Assembly: GCA_027488845.1 (NCBI GenBank)
Contig: JAIYBC010000061.1
Coordinates: 1-48,100 of the forward strand
Source of the DNA: Verrucomicrobiales bacterium
GTDB taxonomy: Bacteria; Verrucomicrobiota; Verrucomicrobiia; Limisphaerales; UBA9464
DNA: 48,100 nucleotides
Direction: 5' to 3'
Below, piece by piece: positions 42,028-48,100 of the stretch. How positions within the stretch are numbered: position 1 is the stretch's first letter; every line of letters begins with the position of its first letter. The position numbers were made by a program, and so were the translations under genes. Under the pieces are notes generated by a model that saw nothing but the letters and a program-made list of their open reading frames with translations, made no database searches and was not told the DNA's origin.

Positions 42028-42233
42028 GGGAAGGGAGGCGGGACGGGTTGAAGGACTTCGTGAGGTAATCGCACCGGCCCGACGGGAGGCGAGCCGTAAG
42101 TTCACAAGAGACAACGATTCGGCGCCGGAATCCTTTGGAATTCGCGTCCGACATTCCTGCGGTCGCGGTGATTCGTGACCCGGGACCGGGGTTTTCCTTC
42201 CCAACACCCGGGTTTGGATGACATCCAAGGGCG

Positions 42234-42515
42234 GTGGAAACGACCTTTGCCGAGAACTGGACCGTGTTCGTCCTGCGCAATCCCGCCGGACGTTGCTTTG
42301 TCGGCCACACCGACAACCTGGTGGCCTTCCTCGGCACCGCCGACGTGGAGGTGGCGAAATGGACGCGTCAGGAAGGGCCGTGGCCGCTGGTGTGGAAGCA
42401 CGAGGGGCTCTCGCAGTCGGCGGCCCGGAAGTACGAGACCAGCCTGAAGAAGGACAAGGACACGCCGCGGTTCTACCAGCGTACCGGTCTCACGCCTCCC
42501 GAACCGGAGGCCTGA
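42234..42515 (+). CDS. Small GIY-YIG-like protein, degenerate
   Basis: A 93-residue protein with the general plan of single-domain GIY-YIG endonucleases. WTVFVLRNPAGRCFVGHTDNL corresponds to the GIY and YIG strands (here FVL and FVG), followed by VAKWTRQEGPWPLVWKHEGLSQSAARKYETSLKK. The tyrosines of both core triplets are lost, so nuclease activity is doubtful. The start is GTG at 42234, the only start that gives the full strand. The stop codon lies inside a heptamer array. It is divergent from the GspE-like gene. Confidence 0.68.
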   Translation: METTFAENWTVFVLRNPAGRCFVGHTDNLVAFLGTADVEVAKWTRQEGPWPLVWKHEGLSQSAARKYETSLKKDKDTPRFYQRTGLTPPEPEA

Positions 42516-42576
42516 GGGAGCAAAGAGCGAAGAGCCGAGAGCAGGGAACGGGAAAGGGGGGACGGACAACGGACAA
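42514..42576 (+). repeat. Heptamer array (9 units) including a stop codon
   Basis: GAGGGAG, CAAAGAG, CGAAGAG, CCGAGAG, CAGGGAA, CGGGAAA, GGGGGGA, CGGACAA, CGGACAA. The first unit contains the last two bases of the GIY-YIG gene's stop codon. The units drift but keep the 7-base register. Confidence 0.75.
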
Positions 42577-42628
42577 CCAACATCTCCCTCCGTGGCCTCG
42601 GTGTCTCGGTGGCCGGTCTTCATCCCGG

Positions 42629-42656
42629 TGCGGAAGCGGGGAGCAGGGAGCGGGGA
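42629..42656 (+). repeat. Heptamer array, word GCNGGGA (4 units)
   Basis: TGCGGAA, GCGGGGA, GCAGGGA, GCGGGGA: the same words as at 8081-8122. Confidence 0.8.
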
Positions 42657-42730
42657 CCGCAGCTTGGCAGCCGCGGCTACAGGCGACGGACAACTGGCAA
42701 TGGGCTGCAGCCGACACCCCTTCTGACAAC

Positions 42731-42762
42731 AAAAAGGACGGACGCCTTTGGGGCGTCCGTCC
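42731..42762 (-). terminator. Rho-independent terminator of ahcY
   Basis: On the minus strand GGACGGACGCC, loop CCAAA and GGCGTCCGTCC form an 11-bp perfect stem followed by TTTTT. Confidence 0.95.
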
Positions 42763-42793
42763 TGGGTGGCGGGCCGGTGGGCGGCCGGGCCGA

Positions 42794-44293
42794 TCAGTAG
42801 CGGTAGTGTTCCGGCTTGTAGGGGCCGTCGGGCGAGACACCGAGGTACTCGGCCTGGGGCTTGGTCAGCTTGGTCAGGACCACGCCGATCTTCTCGAGGT
42901 GCAGACGGGCGACCTCCTCGTCGAGCTTCTTGGGCAGGCGGTAGACGGTCTTCTCGTACTTGTCCTTGTTCTGCCAGAGGTCGATCTGGGCGAGCGTCTG
43001 GTTGGTGAACGAGTTGGACATGACGAACGACGGATGGCCGGTGGCGCAGCCGAGGTTCACCAGGCGGCCCTCGGCCAGCAGGTAGATGCTCTTGTTTCCG
43101 GGCAGGTGGTAGCGGTCGTACTGGGGCTTGATGTTCTCGATCTTCACGCCCTTCGTCGCCTTCAGCTTGTCCACCTGGATCTCGTTGTCGAAGTGGCCGA
43201 TGTTACAGACGATCGCCTGGTCCTTCATCTTGAGGACGTGGTCCACGGTGATGATGTCGCAGTTGCCGGTGGTGGTGACGTAGATGTCGCCGGTGCCGAG
43301 GGTGCTCTCGATGGTGTTGACCTCGAAGCCTTCCATCGCGGCCTGGAGGGCGTTGATGGGGTCGATCTCGGTGACCACGACGCGGGCGCCGTAGGCGCGC
43401 AGCGAGTGGGCGGAGCCCTTGCCGACGTCGCCGTAGCCGCAGACGACGGCGACCTTGCCGGCGATCATGACGTCGGTGGCACGCTTCAGGCCGTCGGCCA
43501 GCGACTCGCGGCAACCGTAGAGGTTGTCGAACTTCGACTTGGTGACGGAGTCGTTCACGTTGATCGCGGGAACGAGCAGCTTGCCCTGTTCGGCGAACTT
43601 GTAGAGGCGGTGGACGCCGGTGGTGGTCTCCTCGGAGACGCCGCGCCAGGCCTTGACGATCTTGGTCCAGATGCCGGGCTTCTCCTTGGCGACGCGCTTG
43701 AGCAGGTTCTTGATGACCTGCTCCTCGTGCGAGCCGCTCTTGGAGTCGACCCACGTGTCACCCTTCTCGAGCTCATAGCCCTTGTGGATGAGCAGGGTGA
43801 CGTCGCCGCCGTCGTCGACGACGAGTTCCGGTCCCTGGTCGCCGGGGAAGAGGACCGCCTTGAGGGTCAGTTCCCAGTATTCCTCGAGCGTCTCGCCCTT
43901 CCAGGCGAACACGGGGGTGCCGGTGGCCGCGATGGCCGAGGCGGCGTGGTCCTGGGTGGAGAAGATGTTGCAAGAGGCCCAGCGCACGGAGGCGCCGAGG
44001 TCGACGAGCGTCTCGATGAGGACCGCGGTCTGGATCGTCATGTGGAGCGATCCGGTGATGCGGACGCCCTTGAGGGGCTTCTGCTTGGCGTACTTCTTAC
44101 GGACCGACATCAGGCCGGGCATTTCATGCTCGGCGACGGCGATCTCCTTGCGACCCCACTCGGCGAGGGCGATGTCGCGGACGATGTAGTCCTTTCCGGA
44201 CGGGGTGTTGGCCGCGAACGCGGCGAGGTTGGGGAGGGCGGCGGCGACGTCGGCGAGGGCGGCGCTGGCAGCTGCTTTCTTAGATTTGGCCAT
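42794..44293 (-). CDS. ahcY: Adenosylhomocysteinase
   Basis: NAD-dependent enzyme that splits S-adenosylhomocysteine into adenosine and homocysteine, relieving product inhibition of methyltransferases. The 499-residue product has the substrate region [16 protein letters not shown], the [13 protein letters not shown] block, the catalytic lysine/aspartate segment [17 protein letters not shown], the NAD motif [17 protein letters not shown] and the normal C-terminus KPEHYRY. It carries the roughly 40-residue insert of many bacterial forms, which explains its length. It lies downstream of metK in the same direction, separated by a four-helix-bundle gene, and ends at a strong terminator. Confidence 0.97.
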   Translation of the reverse strand: MAKSKKAAASAALADVAAALPNLAAFAANTPSGKDYIVRDIALAEWGRKEIAVAEHEMPGLMSVRKKYAKQKPLKGVRITGSLHMTIQTAVLIETLVDLGASVRWASCNIFSTQDHAASAIAATGTPVFAWKGETLEEYWELTLKAVLFPGDQGPELVVDDGGDVTLLIHKGYELEKGDTWVDSKSGSHEEQVIKNLLKRVAKEKPGIWTKIVKAWRGVSEETTTGVHRLYKFAEQGKLLVPAINVNDSVTKSKFDNLYGCRESLADGLKRATDVMIAGKVAVVCGYGDVGKGSAHSLRAYGARVVVTEIDPINALQAAMEGFEVNTIESTLGTGDIYVTTTGNCDIITVDHVLKMKDQAIVCNIGHFDNEIQVDKLKATKGVKIENIKPQYDRYHLPGNKSIYLLAEGRLVNLGCATGHPSFVMSNSFTNQTLAQIDLWQNKDKYEKTVYRLPKKLDEEVARLHLEKIGVVLTKLTKPQAEYLGVSPDGPYKPEHYRY

Positions 44294-44300
44294 GGTGCTT

Positions 44301-44331
44301 CAGTTTCAAGTGTTCAGTTTCAAGTGTTCAG
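44301..44331. repeat. Tandem 14-mer (2 x 7) at the 3' end of the four-helix-bundle gene
   Basis: CAGTTTCAAGTGTT occurs twice, then CAG. AGTTTCAAGTGTTCAG is present twice and, inverted, once at 44751-44766. The stop codon of the four-helix-bundle gene (44320-44322) lies inside it. Confidence 0.9.
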
Positions 44332-44697
44332 AACGGACTTCCCTGACCGCGAGGCCAGGGAGCGAATCAATCCCTGCAGCATTGCCGAGATTTCCTTCAG
44401 TTCGGCGATGTAGCGTTCGGATTCGGCTTTGGTGAGGATTTCCAATTTCAGTGCGATGTAGACCTGGGTCCGAAGCTCGGCTGCGGAACCCTTGGCGATG
44501 CGAAGAAACCGGATGAAGTCGGGGCGGCTGTCACGCTCGCAGCCTTCTGAGATGTTCGACGGGATCGAGACAGCGGATCGTTGGATCTGGTCCCGAAGTC
44601 CGAAATTGTTCGAACCGGACACCGCCCGGCAGATCTCCACCGCCAAGCGGCAGGATCTTTTCCAGACCTCCAGTTCCTCGAACGATTGATACCCCAT
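44320..44697 (-). CDS. Four-helix-bundle protein (S23/Avd-like)
   Basis: A 125-residue all-helical protein of the four-helix-bundle family first seen as the ORF inside 23S rRNA intervening sequences and related to the Avd subunit of diversity-generating retroelements. The family signature is clear: FEELEVWKRSCRLAVEICR, GLRDQIQRSAVSIPSNISEGCERDS, FIRFLRIAKGSAAELRTQV. It has no catalytic residues and is thought to bind nucleic acid, but its role is unknown. It is inserted between metK and ahcY. It is preceded by a long hairpin and its last codons are made from the flanking repeat, so it looks like a small cassette. The start at 44697 is preferred, as upstream codons fall in the hairpin. Confidence 0.88.
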   Translation of the reverse strand: MGYQSFEELEVWKRSCRLAVEICRAVSGSNNFGLRDQIQRSAVSIPSNISEGCERDSRPDFIRFLRIAKGSAAELRTQVYIALKLEILTKAESERYIAELKEISAMLQGLIRSLASRSGKSVLNT

Positions 44698-44718
44698 CGT
44701 GCGAAGGGCCTTGGCTCC

Positions 44719-44760
44719 AAGTGTCCAGTGCCAGGGGGCATCCCTGAACACTGAACACTT
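44719..44760 (-). other. Long hairpin upstream of the four-helix-bundle gene
   Basis: On the minus strand AAGTGTTCAGTG pairs with CACTGGACACTT (12 bp, one G-T pair), and inside it CAGGG pairs with CCCTG. It ends 21 bases before ATG 44697. It resembles the subterminal hairpins of small mobile elements. Confidence 0.75.
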
Positions 44761-44771
44761 GAAACTTCAAA
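44744..44771. repeat. Heptamer array, 5' flank of the four-helix-bundle gene
   Basis: CTGAACA, CTGAACA, CTTGAAA, CTTCAAA. Bases 44751-44766 are the inverted complement of the repeat at 44302-44331. It lies 4 bases from the metK stop. Confidence 0.88.
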
Positions 44772-44775
44772 CTCC

Positions 44776-45957
44776 TTACTTAACCGCCTTCTGGAGGGCC
44801 TTGACCTTGTCCGTGGCTTCCCAGGTGAGGTCCTTGTCGTCCTTGCCGAAGTGGCCGTAGTTGGTGGTCTTGGAGTAGATCGGGCGCAGGAGCTTGAGCT
44901 GGCTGACGATGTCGGCCGGCTTGAAGCTGAACACGCTCTCCACGGCCTCGGTGATCGCGCCGTCGGTCAGGCCGCCCTTGGCGGTGCCGAAGGTGTTGAC
45001 GTACACGCTGACGGGCTCGGGGTAGCCGATGGCGTAGGCGAACTGGATCTCGGCGCGGGACGCGAGTCCGGCGGCGACGATGTTCTTGGCCACGTAGCGG
45101 CCCATGTAGGCGGCCGAGCGGTCGACCTTGGACGGGTCCTTGCCGGAGAAGGCGCCGCCGCCGTGGCGGCCGTACCCGCCGTAGCTGTCGACGATGATCT
45201 TGCGGCCGGTCAGACCGGTGTCGCCCTGGGGCCCGCCCACCACGAAGCGGCCGGTCGGGTTGATCAGGAACAGGGTGTCCTTGGTGAGCAGCTCCTTCGG
45301 GAGGACCTTCTTGATGACCTCCTCGACGCAGAACTCCTCGATGGTCGAATGGTCGACATCGGCGGCATGCTGGGTGGAGATGACGACGTTGGAGATGGCG
45401 ACCGGCTTGTCGTTCTCGTACACGACGGAGACCTGCGACTTGGCGTCGGGACGCAGCCAAGGCGCGAGCTTACCGGCCTTGCGGATCTGGGTGAGCTTAC
45501 GTCCGAGGCGATGCGCGAACATGATCGGGGCCGGCATCAGCTCCGGGGTCTCGTCGCTGGCGTAGCCGAACATCAGGCCCTGGTCGCCGGCGCCCTGCTC
45601 GGCCTTCTTCTTGCCCTTGGCCGCCTTGGCGTCGACGCCCTGGGCGATGTCGGGCGACTGCTGCGTGACGTACACGTTCACCATCACCTTGTCGGCGTGG
45701 AAGACGTCGTCGTCGTTCACGTAGCCGATCTCGCGGATCGCCTCACGCGCCAGCTTCACGTAGTCGAGCTTGGCCTTGGTGGTGATCTCACCGCCGACGA
45801 CGGCGATGTTGGACTTCACATAGGTCTCGCACGCGACGCGGCTGTACTTGTCCTGCGCCAGGCAGGCGTCCAATACGGCGTCGGAGATGGTGTCGGCGAC
45901 CTTGTCCGGATGACCCTCGCCGACGGACTCGGACGAGAAGATGAAGCGGTTGCTCAT
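44776..45957 (-). CDS. metK: S-adenosylmethionine synthetase
   Basis: Makes S-adenosylmethionine from ATP and methionine. The 393-residue length is standard. Family motifs are intact: [21 protein letters not shown] (N-terminal ATP/methionine loop), [12 protein letters not shown], the flexible region near [10 protein letters not shown], and the phosphate loop [19 protein letters not shown]. With ahcY downstream it forms the methyl-cycle pair. A lysine-rich insert ([13 protein letters not shown]) is present before GAGDQG. No SAM riboswitch could be recognised upstream; only the short palindrome ACGTA-TT-TACGT is seen. Confidence 0.97.
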   Translation of the reverse strand: MSNRFIFSSESVGEGHPDKVADTISDAVLDACLAQDKYSRVACETYVKSNIAVVGGEITTKAKLDYVKLAREAIREIGYVNDDDVFHADKVMVNVYVTQQSPDIAQGVDAKAAKGKKKAEQGAGDQGLMFGYASDETPELMPAPIMFAHRLGRKLTQIRKAGKLAPWLRPDAKSQVSVVYENDKPVAISNVVISTQHAADVDHSTIEEFCVEEVIKKVLPKELLTKDTLFLINPTGRFVVGGPQGDTGLTGRKIIVDSYGGYGRHGGGAFSGKDPSKVDRSAAYMGRYVAKNIVAAGLASRAEIQFAYAIGYPEPVSVYVNTFGTAKGGLTDGAITEAVESVFSFKPADIVSQLKLLRPIYSKTTNYGHFGKDDKDLTWEATDKVKALQKAVK

Positions 45958-45993
45958 GAGCGTGGATGCGTGGTGATGATGTCTGCGTTGTGA

Positions 45994-46005
45994 ACGTATT
46001 TACGT
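45994..46005. promoter_or_regulatory. Short palindrome upstream of metK
   Basis: ACGTA-TT-TACGT lies 37 bases before the metK start in an AT-richer stretch. It may be part of an operator or promoter; evidence is weak. Confidence 0.3.
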
Positions 46006-46163
46006 ATCAGGATTTGATGATGCGTGAATTGTGGCGTGGGTCAACGGGCATTTTCCGGCACGGAGCAGCTCGGAAACCACGACCGCGGAACAACCGTGGG
46101 GAATCGGAAGACAACGTTGTCGACTTGAATGGGGGCGGAGGGGAGGGGTTGGTGGAAGGCACG

Positions 46164-46204
46164 AAAATGCCGTGGAACCGGGGTGGCCCACCCAAGTTCC
46201 ACGG
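46164..46204 (-). terminator. Hairpin, possible terminator of the Calx-beta protein gene
   Basis: CCGTGGAAC pairs with GTTCCACGG and, inside it, GGGTGG with CCACCC, giving an almost perfect 35-base palindrome. On the minus strand it is followed by CATTTTCG. It lies 55 bases after the stop. The rest of the 301-base gap to metK (45958-46258) holds no recognisable gene. Confidence 0.6.
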
Positions 46205-46258
46205 CGGTTGCTCGGTGCGAGTTCTGCAGGTCCTTGCCGGAAGTCCTCTCGTCGTGCC

Positions 46259-47590
46259 TCACCAAGGGAAAGTGAAGTCGAGAGGCTCGGGGGGAAGGAT
46301 CCGGTACAACCGCATCGTCGAAGAATCGTAGGAGTCGAAGGCGACGCGTTCGACATCGGCACCCTCGAAGATCCAGGAGGGCTGCCAGGGACCTGCGATC
46401 CCGTTTTCGGAGTATTCAAGCCGTACCTGATATCCGCGAGGTACGACCGTGGACACGGCGACCCCGCGTCGGCCGTCGCCGCTCTCGTACTCCGATATCG
46501 AAAGAGGGGCTCCGACGCCCGGCGTCTCGTCGTCGGCCACGGTCAGCACCGAACTCCCGAAGGCTTCCATCAGGACGGTGCCATCGTTGGGCTCAAGGGC
46601 CAGCCTGACGTCCTGTGTTCCCTGTGCCTCGGTGTCGTTCACGAGGGGGATCCGGACGAAGATCTGTGAATCGCCGGGGTTGAACGTGGCGGTTCGCCGG
46701 GTCTCGCCGCCCAGGACGGCGATCGCGGAGGCGGGGCCTTCCAGACGGTAGGTGACGGTGGCCGCCTGCCGGGTGTTGAGGGTGCGCCAAAGGCGGATCT
46801 GGGCGTAGCCGTTGGTCGAGCCTTCGTTGATCTGAAAGCGGGTCGAGACGAAGCCCACCTGACCGGGGTTCATGTCTTCCAGGAGAGTCACCTCGATGCG
46901 GATCGGTGCATTGGTGCTTCCGTCGATCGACAACTCGAAGACGGCCGTCTCGTTCCCTTCGTTGACTTCGTCGAGGATCGTCGGAACCGGCAGCCAACCC
47001 AGGGATCCCAGGCCACCCATGGCCGGAACGAGCTTGACGGGTTGGCTGAGGTCGAAGTCTTCGCCCGGAGTGGCGGAACCACTGATGAATCGGGCCCTAA
47101 CCACGACATCGTTCGTGCCCGTGTAGGTTCCCAGGATCGTGAAGAAGAGGGGAATGTAGGAGCTTTCGGAGATCTCCAGACGTGGATTGTCCGAGGTCAG
47201 GTACAGGCTTTCGAGGCCGCCGGCAGCGCTCAGGGTGCCGGCGCCCGTTTCGCCGGCACCAGACCCGTTGTCCGTCCGTTCCGTTGGAGCCGCGGAATTC
47301 GTTCCAGGTGGGGCCGACTCGGTTCGGGAGACGAAGGCGTTGGTCGCAGGGCTTTCGGCAACCGTCCCCGTGGTTGGAGTCCGAGGCGCTGCCGGAGACT
47401 CCGGTTGGATGGGCCGAGGCGTGGTGTCGGAGATCTCGTCGGCCACCGGGACCGGCCTCGGAGCGAAGATGATCTGCTGTGCCGAGGACGTCTCCAAGGT
47501 GATGGAAATCGCCGAGGCAAGGCCTGCGACGAATCGCAGGGCGAGTTTGCATTTGAGGAGTGTCGGGTCCTTTCGAACGCAGGCTTTCAT
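46259..47590 (-). CDS. Secreted Calx-beta domain protein
   Basis: A 443-residue exported protein of unknown function. A signal peptide (LRFVAGLASAISITLETSSA) is followed by a proline/serine/threonine-rich linker (residues 40-125). At least two Calx-beta-like beta-sandwich repeats come next: VVVRARFISGSATPGEDFDLSQ...VNEGNETAVFELSID, and TVTYRLEGPASA...FNPGDSQIFVRIPLVNDTEAQGTQDVRLAL with the typical D-x-E ends. Calx-beta modules bind calcium and serve in adhesion or as extracellular spacers. The C-terminal part (EYSENGIAGPWQPSWIFEGADVERVAF) looks like a further sandwich. An AT-rich leader (47600-47650) precedes the gene and probably holds its promoter. Confidence 0.8.
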   Translation of the reverse strand: MKACVRKDPTLLKCKLALRFVAGLASAISITLETSSAQQIIFAPRPVPVADEISDTTPRPIQPESPAAPRTPTTGTVAESPATNAFVSRTESAPPGTNSAAPTERTDNGSGAGETGAGTLSAAGGLESLYLTSDNPRLEISESSYIPLFFTILGTYTGTNDVVVRARFISGSATPGEDFDLSQPVKLVPAMGGLGSLGWLPVPTILDEVNEGNETAVFELSIDGSTNAPIRIEVTLLEDMNPGQVGFVSTRFQINEGSTNGYAQIRLWRTLNTRQAATVTYRLEGPASAIAVLGGETRRTATFNPGDSQIFVRIPLVNDTEAQGTQDVRLALEPNDGTVLMEAFGSSVLTVADDETPGVGAPLSISEYESGDGRRGVAVSTVVPRGYQVRLEYSENGIAGPWQPSWIFEGADVERVAFDSYDSSTMRLYRILPPEPLDFTFPW

Positions 47591-47715
47591 GATGGAGTTG
47601 GTTGTCGGAACTGTGGTTATGTTTAATGAAAAAAAGTAGTAGTACTAATGAATGAATGCCCAAAGAGGCCCCGTGGGCGTGTTCCGGAAAAAATGCCGAA
47701 GCGGGTAGGGGCCGC

Positions 47716-47934
47716 TTAGGCGGTCCGCCGATGCGAGGTGCTGATGGCGCCTCCCGACAGCGCACCGAAGACGGCGAGGAATCCCAAGGATGCCGGCGTC
47801 AGGGCGAAACCGGCCTGGATCCACGGATGCCATTCCGCCTGCACCAGGCCTGCGATCGCCGCTGCGGTCAGGGAGATTGAAAGTCCGATTGCGACGTGCC
47901 GCGCGATGCGTGCCCGACGGATCAGCAGGGCCAT
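47716..47934 (-). CDS. Small hypothetical membrane protein
   Basis: A 72-residue product with two hydrophobic segments (HVAIGLSISLTAAAIAGLV and AGFALTPASLGFLAVFGALSGG) and a basic N-terminus. The frame stays open far upstream with more hydrophobic residues (ACLALSAGSLAM), so the real start may be a non-ATG codon or the gene may be broken. No family is recognised. The ATG at 47934 is the only normal start in view. Confidence 0.45.
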   Translation of the reverse strand: MALLIRRARIARHVAIGLSISLTAAAIAGLVQAEWHPWIQAGFALTPASLGFLAVFGALSGGAISTSHRRTA

Positions 47935-48019
47935 GGCCAGCGAACCGGCCGACAGAGCAAGGCAGGCGGCGATGGATCCATGTGTACGACGACGATTATT
48001 TTTCCCGGTGACGACGATT

Positions 48020-48049
48020 AAAATTCCCCACGTGAAGTGAGGGGATTTT
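48020..48049. terminator. Possible bidirectional terminator
   Basis: AAAATTCCCC and GGGGATTTT form a stem with one bulged T and end in A/T runs on both strands. It lies near the window edge, so the genes it serves are not visible. Confidence 0.5.
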
Positions 48050-48100
48050 CGGTTCGTCCGGCGGACGGACGGCTGGCGAGTGCCTGCGTGTCTGGAGGTC

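Noticed and set aside
45958-46258. SAM or SAH riboswitch before metK
   Set aside because: No conserved riboswitch core could be traced by eye. Only a short palindrome and an unrelated terminator-like hairpin were found. A covariance-model search would settle it.
46031-46669. Plus-strand open frame across the 3' end of the Calx-beta gene
   Set aside because: It overlaps a terminator-like palindrome and the opposite-strand gene, and its product has no recognisable domain.

Overview
The window is GC-rich chromosomal DNA, most likely from a member of the Verrucomicrobiota. This is inferred from gene content, not from a marker gene. The clues are two PEP-CTERM proteins, two prepilin-type H-X9-DG-like proteins, a secreted dehydrogenase/HEAT/c-type haem protein of the kind abundant in Planctomycetes and Verrucomicrobia, a tricorn-type protease, and intergenic spaces filled with short tandem words. 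No phage, complete insertion sequence, rRNA or CRISPR array was found. Most genes are housekeeping.

Layout. 1-11103: an inverted pair of a 118-bp sequence (one mismatch; copy 1 touches the window edge) encloses rnhA (-), a fumarase-type beta subunit, rsgA and a fused CofG-CofH FO synthase (+, tightly packed), glgA (-), hflX (+), a membrane-anchored beta-propeller protein (-) and a prepilin-like protein (-). 11173-12112: a vapBC-type toxin-antitoxin pair behind a palindromic operator, then tRNA-Phe(GAA). 12271-16483: an alkyltransferase-like protein, ftsK and a GT2 glycosyltransferase, all (-). 16653-21156: a conserved protein of unknown function and the haem-binding dehydrogenase (+). 21315-28439: a tricorn protease (-), an HDOD protein (+) and a membrane protein with a spermidine-synthase-like domain (-). 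28436-31412: two related secreted proteins carrying an H-x-H-G-R motif, a prepilin-like protein and a small CxxC protein, all (-).

31634-36639: a probable phosphonate-use operon (-), running from a secreted PHP-domain hydrolase to an alcohol dehydrogenase, a PhnZ-like HD oxygenase and an MFS carrier. A MarR-type regulator is divergent from it. 36649-40645: a CPBP protease, a class II aldolase with promoter and terminator, a PEP-CTERM protein and pheA (+). 40810-42515: an N-terminally short GspE/PilB ATPase (-) and a degenerate GIY-YIG protein (+). 42794-45957: ahcY and metK (-), the S-adenosylmethionine cycle, separated by a four-helix-bundle gene framed by inverted repeats. 46259 to the end: a Calx-beta secreted protein and a small membrane protein.

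The most unusual structure lies outside the genes. At least eleven intergenic arrays have a strict or near-strict 7-nt period but different words, and one spacer has an 8-nt period. Most lie between convergent genes, and some run into start or stop codons. A second dispersed family is a palindrome built on GTGACCTCGTCTCCTACGG (four places), and a third is the short word ACACGGATTCC (three places). The four-helix-bundle gene is bounded by such heptamers plus a long hairpin and looks like a small inserted cassette.
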